Assembly (NCBI GenBank): GCA_038251315.1
Contig: JBBSBK010000048.1
Span: forward strand, 1-24,021
From: JBBKXP01 sp038251315
GTDB lineage: Bacteria; Pseudomonadota; Alphaproteobacteria; Rhodobacterales; Rhodobacteraceae
Direction of reading: 5' to 3'
DNA: 24,021 bases
Shown: in pieces, positions 1-6,897 of the stretch
Numbering within the stretch: the stretch's first letter is position 1
How the letters are laid out: each line of letters opens with the position of its first letter
Program-made: the position numbers and the translations under genes
The notes under the pieces: generated by a model
Told to the model about the DNA's origin: nothing
Seen by the model: only the letters and a program-made list of their open reading frames with translations
The model's database searches: none

Positions 1-484
1 ACCCTTCCCCGATTTCGCCAACACCAGCGTCAGCGATTGGGAACGCACCCTGCGCACCAACCTCACCGGAGCTTTTATGATCGCGCGGCAGATGGACCGC
101 GATATCGTCGGCAAATACCCCGCGACGCTGATCAACGTCGCATCGATGTATGCCCTGAACGGCCCGCACCACCAGATTTACGAGGGCATGCCGTTCAAGA
201 GTTTCAGTGCCTATTCTACCACAAAGGCCGGGATCCACGGGTTGACCCTGTGGCTGGCCGGCTATTGGGCGAAACGGCAGGCGACGGTGAACACCATCGC
301 GCCGGGGGCTGTGTTCAATAACCATTCCGACGAATTCCAGCGCCGGGTAGGCGAACTGATCATGGCCGGGCGGATGGCCGCCCCCGACGAAATTGCCGAT
401 GCAATGCTGTTTCTGTGTTCGGCGCAAGCGGGGTATATGACCGGGCAACTGGTCAACGTCGATGGTGGATTCAGCGGTTGGTAA
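1..484 (+). CDS. SDR family oxidoreductase, PtmA-like (5' truncated by window edge)
   Basis: Reading frame open from base 2, so the N-terminal Rossmann glycine motif lies outside the window; 160 residues remain. The remainder shows classical short-chain dehydrogenase features: an N-L-T-G segment after a D-W-E-R helix, a L-I-N-V-A-S strand with the catalytic Ser region, the Y-S-T-T-K active-site YxxxK, the V-N-T-I-A-P-G strand, and the closing V-N-V-D-G-G-F-S-G-W. The family reduces or oxidises NAD(P)-linked alcohols or sugars. The stretch between the Ser region and YxxxK (M-Y-A-L-N-G-P..I-Y-E-G) reminds me of PtmA-type enzymes linked to legionaminic acid synthesis, which fits the NeuC-like epimerase nearby; this subtype is inference. 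It ends head-to-head with the first WaaA-like gene, sharing 14 bp. Confidence 0.85.
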   Translation, partial: PFPDFANTSVSDWERTLRTNLTGAFMIARQMDRDIVGKYPATLINVASMYALNGPHHQIYEGMPFKSFSAYSTTKAGIHGLTLWLAGYWAKRQATVNTIAPGAVFNNHSDEFQRRVGELIMAGRMAAPDEIADAMLFLCSAQAGYMTGQLVNVDGGFSGW

Positions 485-1754
485 GGCGGTCGATGGCGGC
501 CAAGGTGTGGGCGACAGCCCCGGCGTGATCGGCGAAAAAGCGGTCGATATCGGCGGGCGGTGCAGGGTGCGTGATGGCGTCGATCAGCCCCGGCAAATCC
601 TGAACCTGCGTGCAGACCCCGGCCGCTATCGCCTCGACCGCCGGATATTCGATGGTGTCGATGTTGGGGCCAACGATGGCGGGCTTTTTCAGGGCCAGCG
701 ATTCGATGATGTTGTGCGCTCCGTCCGGGTGAAACCCACCACCGATGATTGCCCGATCCGCCATCGCGATGTAGAAATACATTTCGTTCAGGCTATCGCC
801 AAGGATCACGTCGCAGTCGCTGATCGGGGCCAATAGCGCAAACTTTGGGTCGAAAACCGCAGTCCGTCTGACCATGCGCAGACCGCTTGCGCGGATCATT
901 TCGGCCACGGCGGCAAACCGTTCCGGAGCACGGGGGACGTAGACAAACAACGATCCCGGCGCCGCCTGCATCGCGGCGATATACAGGTCGTCCTCGCCCT
1001 CGACGGCGCTGGTGACAACAACAACCGGGCGAAGCGGCGCGATCGCCTGTCGGGCGGTCTGACCTGCGGTGACAAGGTCGTCAGGTATCGGCTGATCGAA
1101 ACGCAATTCGCCCGTCACATGGATGTTCGGCACGCCGATGCTGGCGAAACGTGCGGCTTGCAGGTCGGATTTCACCAGCGCCCCGGCAAACCCGCGCATC
1201 AGATCGGCCCGCCACGGCAACCGCGCGGCGTCACGGGCGACGCTTTGCGATGGATACTGGGCGTTGCACATGAACAGCGGCAAGCCGGCAGCGCGGGCGG
1301 CCAAGATCATGCGCGGCCAGATCTCGACCTCCATCACCAGCCCGTATTTTGGCGCGAATGCCTTGAAAAACCGCCCGTAGGTCCAGCCAAATTCGAACGG
1401 CACCCAGACAACCTGCACCGTTCCATCGGCGATCTGGGTGGCAAAGGCAGACGTCGCGGCACGCCGTCCGGCGGGGGTGAACACGGTGACGACCACCGCC
1501 TCGCCCCGATCAAGAAGGGCGCGGATCAGTGGATCGGCTGACCGCACCTCGCCCAGCGATACGGCATGAACCCAGACCGCGCCGGGCATTGAGCAGTACC
1601 GGCCAAACCGTTCGGACAGGTTGCGGCGATAGTCAGGGTCGCGCCGACCCCGCCACCACAGGTACCCAAGGATCGCAGGAAGCAGAATGACCCAAGCGCC
1701 ACTGTAAACGATCAGGGCGCGTCGCAGGCGCGGGCTGGGGAATGGGTCAGCCAT
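471..1754 (-). CDS. WaaA/Kdo-transferase-like glycosyltransferase (GT30-like), copy 1
   Basis: 427-residue protein of the 3-deoxy-D-manno-octulosonate transferase family, which moves an activated CMP-sugar acid onto a glycolipid at the inner face of the cytoplasmic membrane. It has an N-terminal membrane segment (about residues 14-34), the H-A-V-S-L-G-E motif whose Glu is the general base in WaaA, the E-V-E-I-W-P segment, the G-E-L-R-F-D core strand, and the C-terminal donor-site region G-G-F-H-P-D-G-A-H-N-I-I-E-S. Several usually fixed positions differ from canonical WaaA: N-A-Q instead of N-A-R, G-A-H-N instead of G-G-H-N, and E-S instead of E-P. Its start overlaps the end of copy 2 by 8 bp, so the two are probably co-translated. 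Because of the divergence and the neighbours I would not call it the housekeeping lipid A Kdo transferase; the donor could be Kdo or another nonulosonate. Confidence 0.82.
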   Translation of the reverse strand: MADPFPSPRLRRALIVYSGAWVILLPAILGYLWWRGRRDPDYRRNLSERFGRYCSMPGAVWVHAVSLGEVRSADPLIRALLDRGEAVVVTVFTPAGRRAATSAFATQIADGTVQVVWVPFEFGWTYGRFFKAFAPKYGLVMEVEIWPRMILAARAAGLPLFMCNAQYPSQSVARDAARLPWRADLMRGFAGALVKSDLQAARFASIGVPNIHVTGELRFDQPIPDDLVTAGQTARQAIAPLRPVVVVTSAVEGEDDLYIAAMQAAPGSLFVYVPRAPERFAAVAEMIRASGLRMVRRTAVFDPKFALLAPISDCDVILGDSLNEMYFYIAMADRAIIGGGFHPDGAHNIIESLALKKPAIVGPNIDTIEYPAVEAIAAGVCTQVQDLPGLIDAITHPAPPADIDRFFADHAGAVAHTLAAIDRLTNR

Positions 1755-3003
1755 CGGGCATCAGCGCGATAAGTTTGCTGGCAAGCCCTTGCGCAATTTT
1801 CGGTCCCTCGGCAGCAAGAACTGTGGCGCGTTCGATCATGGCGGGCAGGTCTGGCCCGGTCAGTGCGGCGACGAGGCCGACACCCGTTTCTACCAGTCGC
1901 GCTCCGCCATGTGTGTCCAAGGCAAAATAGTCGGCAGCGAAATTGCCGGTCTGCGAACCGTGCAGAATAGCCGTTTTCAACTGTGCCGCTTCCCACGGAT
2001 TGTGACCCTGCACAGGCCCGAAAGTGCCGCCGATCAGAGCGACGTCAGTCAGTCGATACCACAGACCCAGTTCGGCAAAGGTGTCGGCAACATAGACTTG
2101 CGTGGTCTTTTGCGGGTCTTCGGCGCGGGATCGCAAAGCAACGGTCAGGCCAAGGGCACGGGCCTGATTTGCGACCGCCGGCCCCCGGTCAATTTCGCGC
2201 GGCACGATGACGAGGAGAGTATCGCTGCCCATGCGCGTCCGGGCGGCCAGCGCCACCACCTCGTCCTCGGCATGGGTCGGTGCTGCGACCCAGATACGGC
2301 GATCTATCAGCAATGCCGCCAGCCGCACCCGTTCGTCGGGCAGATCGGCCAGCGGCGGCGCGGCGGGCTTTAGCGACCCGGTCACCTGCGCCGTCGCCCC
2401 CAAGGTCGCCAGACGATCCGCCGTCGCCTGATCCTGCGCCGCGACAAGGGCAAACCGGGCCAGCGTCGGGCGAAATACTGCCCCAAACCGCTGCCGGGCG
2501 GCCAAGGCACGCGCGTCCATCCGCGCATTGACCAGCGCCAGCGGAATGCCCCGTGCGGCCGTATCAGCGATCAGGCCCGGCCAAAGATCCTGTTCGGCCC
2601 AGACCGACAAATCGGGCCGCCAGTGGTCGAGGAAAGCGCGGCGCGGCCTTGGCATATCAAGCGGCAAAAACTGGTGGATGGTGCGCTGCGGCAGGTTCGC
2701 CGCGAACACCTGCGCCGAACTGCGGGCGGTCGAGGTGACCAGAAACGACAGATCGGGCCGCTGGTCGGCCAAGGCCGCAATTAACCCCCGCAAGGCCAGC
2801 ACCTCGCCCACGCCGACGGCGTGCAGCCAGATCAGAGGGCCATCGGGGCGCGGGACCGATGCCTCGCCCAGCTTTTCGCGCCAACGGTCCGCATCCTCTT
2901 TCCCCCGCGCCAGCCGCCGTTTGAGGATCGGCACGGCCAGCGGAGACAAGGCCCATGTCGCGCCTTGATAGAGCCGTATTGCCCATGACGGTGCGTCAGC
3001 CAA
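1747..3003 (-). CDS. WaaA/Kdo-transferase-like glycosyltransferase (GT30-like), copy 2
   Basis: About 418 residues, the usual family length. Motifs in order: an R-L-Y-Q-G-A-T-W N-terminus with a short hydrophobic stretch, I-W-L-H-A-V-G-V-G-E (catalytic Glu), W-A-E-Q-D-L-W-P-G, V-N-A-R, a T-G-S-L-K strand, and Q-G-H-N-P-W-E-A in the donor site. No ATG lies near the expected N-terminus. The frame is open far upstream, but that would overlap the epimerase gene by about 180 bp, so I chose TTG at 3003, which overlaps the epimerase stop by 8 bp; TTG at 3012 is the alternative. It differs strongly from copy 1, so the pair is not a recent duplication. The protein probably transfers Kdo or another CMP-activated sugar acid in the same pathway as the upstream epimerase. 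Family is confident; substrate is unknown. Confidence 0.8.
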   Translation of the reverse strand: MADAPSWAIRLYQGATWALSPLAVPILKRRLARGKEDADRWREKLGEASVPRPDGPLIWLHAVGVGEVLALRGLIAALADQRPDLSFLVTSTARSSAQVFAANLPQRTIHQFLPLDMPRPRRAFLDHWRPDLSVWAEQDLWPGLIADTAARGIPLALVNARMDARALAARQRFGAVFRPTLARFALVAAQDQATADRLATLGATAQVTGSLKPAAPPLADLPDERVRLAALLIDRRIWVAAPTHAEDEVVALAARTRMGSDTLLVIVPREIDRGPAVANQARALGLTVALRSRAEDPQKTTQVYVADTFAELGLWYRLTDVALIGGTFGPVQGHNPWEAAQLKTAILHGSQTGNFAADYFALDTHGGARLVETGVGLVAALTGPDLPAMIERATVLAAEGPKIAQGLASKLIALMPDG

Positions 3004-4117
3004 TGTCGGCAAACTCTTTTTGTAGCGACCCCGCCCAGAAATCCTCGCGCAGAAGGGTTTCGACGAACTTTTGCGCGGCGTTGCCGGTTCCAAAGCCCTG
3101 ATGCTGCGTTTCGGTTTGGCCCCAATGATCGCGCAGGAAACCGACGATCTTGTCGGTTTCGGACGCATCGGCAAACCGCACTGACGGCGATTCTGCCCGG
3201 TTGGTCTGGCGCGACCCGATGTCGAGCGATGGGATACCCAGAAAGGGTGCCTCGCGCACGCCGGCGCTGGAATTGCCGACCATGCACGCGGCGTTCTTCA
3301 TCAACTCGGAAAAATGCGCGAACCGCATTGATGGAATGGTGCGGAACCGTTCGGCGGGCAAATCGCGGATCACGTCGAAAATCGCCGCAGACCCCGGATC
3401 ATTGTTGGGCGCGATCAGCACGAAATTGCGACCCGACGCCGCCAACGCAACATACAGATCGCGGGCCTGCGCGCCCATCGTGTCCATCTCGGACGTGACG
3501 GGGTGAAAGACGCAGATACCGTAATCGGTAAAGGGAATCGCATAGCGGTCGCGCACGTCGTCGATGGTGACGCCCGAGGGTTGCGAATGAAAATCCAGTT
3601 CGGGCGATCCGATGATGTGGATCGCCGAGTCTGGCTCGCCCAAGCTTTTGACCCGTCGCGCCGCCTGTTCGGACGACACGAAGTGGTGGCTTGCCAGCTT
3701 GGTATTGCAGTGGCGGAACACCTCGTCGATGGTCCCTGACACCTCGCCGCCTTCGATATGGGCGGACCGGACGTAATTGGTTGCGGCGACAAGGGCGCAG
3801 GCCAGCGCTTCGACCCGGTCACCATGCACGACGATCAGATCGGGGCGATGTTCGGCGATGAAATCGGAGAACCCGATGACCGTCTTGGCCAATACCATAT
3901 CCTGCGGATCGCCCGCCCGTTGGTTCAGGAATTCATGCACGGTGACGCCCGCCATGCGATGCACCTCGACCTTGGTCAGGCCGTAACGATCCAGCAGGTG
4001 CATGCCGGTGACAAAGAACGACACGGCAAACCCGGCGTTGCGGGTGGCAATCGCCAACGGCTCGAGCTTGCCAAAATCGGCGCGGGTGCCAGTGACGAAA
4101 AGGATGGATCTGGTCAT
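2996..4117 (-). CDS. UDP-N-acetylglucosamine 2-epimerase (hydrolysing), NeuC/LegG type
   Basis: 373-residue protein. Family signatures are G-T-R-A-D-F-G (residues 10-16), V-H-G-D-R-V-E-A (about 97-104), H-I-E-G-G-E-V-S-G-T-I-D-E (120-132), a F-H-P-V-T-S-E strand, and G-N-S-S-A-G-V-R-E-A (281-290), which binds the UDP moiety. NeuC enzymes release ManNAc from UDP-GlcNAc; LegG enzymes act on UDP-N,N'-diacetylbacillosamine. Both feed synthesis of nonulosonic acids such as sialic and legionaminic acid. I start at ATG 4117 because the protein then begins directly with the conserved first beta strand; the extra upstream frame adds a non-conserved Arg-rich leader. It heads a three-gene minus-strand operon with the two WaaA-like genes and is divergent from the glycosyltransferase at 4206. 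Whether it is the GlcNAc or the bacillosamine type cannot be decided from sequence alone. Confidence 0.88.
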   Translation of the reverse strand: MTRSILFVTGTRADFGKLEPLAIATRNAGFAVSFFVTGMHLLDRYGLTKVEVHRMAGVTVHEFLNQRAGDPQDMVLAKTVIGFSDFIAEHRPDLIVVHGDRVEALACALVAATNYVRSAHIEGGEVSGTIDEVFRHCNTKLASHHFVSSEQAARRVKSLGEPDSAIHIIGSPELDFHSQPSGVTIDDVRDRYAIPFTDYGICVFHPVTSEMDTMGAQARDLYVALAASGRNFVLIAPNNDPGSAAIFDVIRDLPAERFRTIPSMRFAHFSELMKNAACMVGNSSAGVREAPFLGIPSLDIGSRQTNRAESPSVRFADASETDKIVGFLRDHWGQTETQHQGFGTGNAAQKFVETLLREDFWAGSLQKEFADIG

Positions 4118-4205
4118 GGCGCGACCATATCGGCGGGCGCTGGGCAGGGCAATCCGCGTGGACAAGGGGGCGGGGGATGCCTAATCAGGCGAAAAGGGAT
4201 GCCCG
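4118..4205. promoter_or_regulatory. Divergent intergenic region between epimerase and glycosyltransferase operons
   Basis: An 88-bp gap separating two divergent operons, so it should contain both promoters. I see a clear ribosome binding site (gaaaaggga) just before the plus-strand ATG at 4206, but no convincing -35/-10 pair and no strong Shine-Dalgarno ahead of the epimerase ATG. Regulation is therefore not readable here. Confidence 0.4.
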
Positions 4206-4976
4206 ATGACCCAAAACCGCGTCGTGATCTGCATGAAATGGGGCACGCTTTATGGCCCCGATTATGTGAACGTCCTGTATAGTGCCTGTCGCAAGCATAT
4301 CACCGGGCCGTTCCGTTTCGTCTGTCTGACGGAAAACACCGACGGCCTGCGGGCCGAGGTCGAGACGTTTCCGATCCCCGACATGGGCCTGACCCCCGCG
4401 ATGTGGAAAAAAGGCGGTTGGGCCAAGCTGAGCGTGTTTGCCGCCGATCTGTATGGACTGACCGGGCGGGCGCTGTTCGTCGACCTTGATACGGTGCTGT
4501 GCGGCCCGATGGACGGGTTGTTTGATGTGCCGGGCGACATCGTTGTGATCGACAGTTCGGCCAACTGGACACGGCCCGATGCTGGTGCCGCGCCGATGGC
4601 CATGACGTCGGTTTTCGCGTTCACGCTGGGGGCGCATCCAGAGATTTTACAGGGGTTCCTGGACGATCCGAATGGCATGGTTGCCGCGAATCGGATCGAG
4701 CAGACGTATTTGCAGGCCGTGTTTCCGACGCTGGCCTATTGGCCGCAAGGCATCGCAATCAGTTTCAAATATGCGCTGCGCCGGCCCGTTGTGGTGGGCT
4801 GGCTCCTGCCGCCACACGCCCCCGCGCCCGAAAATGTCATTCTGGCCTTTCACGGCGAACCGCGCCCGATCGATCTGGTCAAACCCGGCTGGTGGGGCAT
4901 CTTTCCGCACGTAGGTCGGGGGCCGGTGCGCTGGATGGTTGACTATTGGCGCGATAATGGCGGAACGCTGCCGTGA
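4206..4976 (+). CDS. GT-A fold glycosyltransferase with DxD motif (GT8-like)
   Basis: 256-residue soluble protein without signal peptide. The first beta strand (V-V-I-C-M-K-W-G) is followed by a G-G-W-A-K-L-S-V-F segment (70-78) and R-A-L-F-V-D-L-D-T-V-L (88-98), whose Asp-Leu-Asp is the metal- and nucleotide-sugar-binding DxD of GT-A enzymes. Late in the protein, A-F-H-G-E-P-R-P (214-221) resembles the F-H-G-x-x-K-P-W element of family GT8. Donor and acceptor are unknown. The start ATG has a good ribosome binding site (aaaggga). The stop codon overlaps the GTG start of the sialyltransferase-like gene (GTGA), so the two products are likely made in step and act on the same glycan. The frame, DxD and context support glycosyltransferase; assignment to GT8 is tentative. 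Confidence 0.75.
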   Translation: MTQNRVVICMKWGTLYGPDYVNVLYSACRKHITGPFRFVCLTENTDGLRAEVETFPIPDMGLTPAMWKKGGWAKLSVFAADLYGLTGRALFVDLDTVLCGPMDGLFDVPGDIVVIDSSANWTRPDAGAAPMAMTSVFAFTLGAHPEILQGFLDDPNGMVAANRIEQTYLQAVFPTLAYWPQGIAISFKYALRRPVVVGWLLPPHAPAPENVILAFHGEPRPIDLVKPGWWGIFPHVGRGPVRWMVDYWRDNGGTLP

Positions 4977-5608
4977 ACCCACGCTTTGCCGCCTTTCCGC
5001 GCAAATATCTGTGGCAGGCACCACGCGGATTTTTCTTCAAGCTGACGCGCAATTCAGATGCCATGTTAAAAGAGATGATTGCAGGGCGTTCAGTTGCCGT
5101 AGTGGGCAACGCGAAATCCTTGCTAGACACTGATTTCGGCCCGGCCATTGACGCGCATGATGTGATCATCCGGCTTAACAGGGGCTTCGTGGTCCAGCCC
5201 ACAGCGCAAGGCAGCCGCACCGATCTGGTGGGCATCACGCCCGAGTTGACCGAGGACGAGACCGCAAACCGATTTGCCCCGCAGGCTTTCGTCATGCTGA
5301 CGCCCAAGATGCGCCACTACGCATTCAAACGCCCCGAAAACATCCGGCGCACGATCTTCTACGCCTACCGCTTTTGGCTGGCCGACCTGAACCAGATCGG
5401 GCGGCGGCCATCATCGGGTTACATGATGATCAGCTACCTGTTGCGCCTGAACAGTGCCGCTTCGATCACGCTCTACGGGTTCGATTTCGGCGCGACGCAG
5501 ACATATTACAACCCCGAGGGCTATCGCACCCCGCACGATTACGCGGCAGAGCGGGCGATCATTCTGGACTGGGCCGCGCAGGGCCGTCTGACAATCGTGT
5601 CAGCCTAG
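4973..5608 (+). CDS. GT29-like sialyltransferase-fold protein with L, S and VS sialylmotifs
   Basis: 211-residue protein, no signal peptide, starting at GTG 4973 inside the stop of the preceding gene. All three signatures of eukaryotic-type GT29 sialyltransferases are readable. Motif L (about 39-85) has S-V-A-V-V-G-N-A-K-S-L-L, then G-x-x-I-D-A-H-D-V-I-I-R-L-N and G-S-R-T-D. Motif S (146-170) has P-S-S-G-Y, then S-I-T-L-Y-G-F. Motif VS is H188-x4-E193 (H-D-Y-A-A-E), whose His is the catalytic base in the family. Motifs L and S bind CMP-sialic acid. The paired Cys that joins L and S motifs in vertebrate enzymes is absent, which suits a cytoplasmic bacterial enzyme. With a NeuC-like epimerase nearby, transfer of a CMP-nonulosonic acid to a surface glycan is the natural inference. 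It ends convergently with the NlpC/P60 gene, overlapping 9 bp. Confidence 0.75.
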   Translation: MNPRFAAFPRKYLWQAPRGFFFKLTRNSDAMLKEMIAGRSVAVVGNAKSLLDTDFGPAIDAHDVIIRLNRGFVVQPTAQGSRTDLVGITPELTEDETANRFAPQAFVMLTPKMRHYAFKRPENIRRTIFYAYRFWLADLNQIGRRPSSGYMMISYLLRLNSAASITLYGFDFGATQTYYNPEGYRTPHDYAAERAIILDWAAQGRLTIVSA

Positions 5609-6427
5609 CCGTTTTCGGGCCGTTATCGCGCCACCACCTTGGGTGATGATCCGCAAGATCGCCACCGTAACCGATTCATAGGCTACCGCCATGTGGTGGG
5701 CGTTGGCGTGGACCATCGTGTCGGCGTCGACCATCATGCCCACATGGCCGCGCCAGAACATCAGGTCGCCGCGTTGCAGCAGTGCATCCTCGTCCAACGC
5801 GACTCCCAATGCTGCGCGTTGCATGTCGCTGTCGCCGGGACAGGCGATGTCACAGCCCAGCAGGGCCGCCTGCACCAGCCCCGAACAGTCGATCCCGCGC
5901 GTGGAATTGCCGCCCCACAAGTAGGGCACGCCAAAATGCAGTTGCGCGACGGTCGCCGGATCGGTGAATGGACGATTGAGGGGGCGCAGGTGTTTTTTGG
6001 GGATATAGCCCTGTGGCGTTTCCCAGAACTTTGCCCGCTCTGCCGTGACCGTGACGCGCGCCCCGAAGGGCAGGGCCATCAGATCACCCGATTTGATGTC
6101 CTCGGCGGCATAGGCATGGGTGCCCAAGGTTGCGACGCGATGGGTCGGCGTCGTTACCGGGCCAAGGGCCGTGGTGCGGACATAACCGACATAGTCGTCT
6201 TGCGCCGACTGAACGAACACCCAACCCTCGCGGTCCTCGTAAACCGTGACACCGGTGCCCAGCAGCACTTGCCGTTCGCGCGGGCCATCCGGGGCACGGC
6301 AAAGATCGACGACAGGGGCAATGACTGTGGCGGGGGTGCCTGCAACGTAAGTGTCGGCCTGCAACTGCTCTTGCAAATGCAATGCCGCGACACGCCCGTT
6401 GGCGGGAGTAGTGCGTCGGTCACTCAT
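5600..6427 (-). CDS. NlpC/P60 family peptidoglycan-peptide hydrolase with SH3-like domains
   Basis: 275 residues. The C-terminal third is an NlpC/P60 cysteine peptidase: Cys181 in G-I-D-C-S-G-L-V-Q, His228 in W-R-G-H-V-G-M-M-V-D, and third-site His240 in M-V-H-A-N-A-H-H. The G-V-P-Y-L-W-G-G-N-S lead-in is typical. Residues about 35-150 look like two bacterial SH3-type beta barrels (V-Y-E-D-R-E-G-W-V-F-V-Q; Y-I-P-K-K-H-L). No signal peptide is visible, so it is probably cytoplasmic, like the YkfC-type gamma-D-Glu/diamino-acid endopeptidases that trim recycled murein peptides. Its ATG overlaps the stop of the acetyltransferase gene (ATGA), placing it last in the operon with an M17 aminopeptidase. 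The peptidase family is secure; the recycling role is inference. Confidence 0.88.
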   Translation of the reverse strand: MSDRRTTPANGRVAALHLQEQLQADTYVAGTPATVIAPVVDLCRAPDGPRERQVLLGTGVTVYEDREGWVFVQSAQDDYVGYVRTTALGPVTTPTHRVATLGTHAYAAEDIKSGDLMALPFGARVTVTAERAKFWETPQGYIPKKHLRPLNRPFTDPATVAQLHFGVPYLWGGNSTRGIDCSGLVQAALLGCDIACPGDSDMQRAALGVALDEDALLQRGDLMFWRGHVGMMVDADTMVHANAHHMAVAYESVTVAILRIITQGGGAITARKRLG

Positions 6428-6897
6428 GCCGTCACATCCTTTTCGAATCGCCAGACGGGCAGCAAAAATGGCCCCGCCGATGTTTCCAGGGCCAGGTCGA
6501 TCACCCCGGCCCGCGTCCAGCCGGATTTGTCGTAGAACCGCGCCGCACGGTCATTGCCCACGGTGCAGGCCAGCCATGCGATGGGATACCGGGCGGCAAT
6601 CTGCGCTTCACCAAATGCGATCAGGTCTTGCGCTGTCCCGTTTCCACGGGCGGTCGGTGCAGCGTATAGCTGATAAAGCTCATCGTCCTGCACCATGACA
6701 AACCCCGAGATTTGCCCATTGGACCGAGCGACAAAGGTGTCGCTCAGATGTGCCGTTACGCGGGCGCGAAACTCGGCCGGGACACGCAGTGCCTTCAGGT
6801 CAGGCGGAACCAAAGCCGCATGCGCCTCGTGCCAGCCGTTGTGCCAAAGTGCGGCCAGCGGGGCGATGTCGGTGGTCGTGGCGGAGGCGATCTTCAC
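6424..6897 (-). CDS. GNAT family N-acetyltransferase
   Basis: 157 residues with the GNAT layout: an N-terminal strand-helix (D-I-A-P-L-A-A-L-W-H-N-G-W), the central L-Y-Q-L-Y-A-A-P-T-A-R-G-N-G-T-A-Q-D-L motif A that binds acetyl-CoA (about 76-94), and the C-terminal N-D-R-A-A-R-F-Y-D-K-S-G-W motif B. It transfers an acetyl group to an unidentified amine, perhaps an amino acid, peptide or small molecule. It starts with GTG at 6897 that overlaps the M17 aminopeptidase stop, and its own stop overlaps the NlpC/P60 start, so all three should be translated as a coupled unit. The substrate might be a peptide or amino-sugar product of the neighbouring hydrolases, but nothing in the sequence shows this. 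Confidence 0.88.
   Translation of the reverse strand: MKIASATTTDIAPLAALWHNGWHEAHAALVPPDLKALRVPAEFRARVTAHLSDTFVARSNGQISGFVMVQDDELYQLYAAPTARGNGTAQDLIAFGEAQIAARYPIAWLACTVGNDRAARFYDKSGWTRAGVIDLALETSAGPFLLPVWRFEKDVTA

Noticed and set aside
5639..6535. 298-codon plus-strand open frame over the NlpC/P60 gene
   Set aside because: His/Arg/Gly-rich shadow; the minus-strand gene has catalytic Cys-His-His motifs and coupled start.
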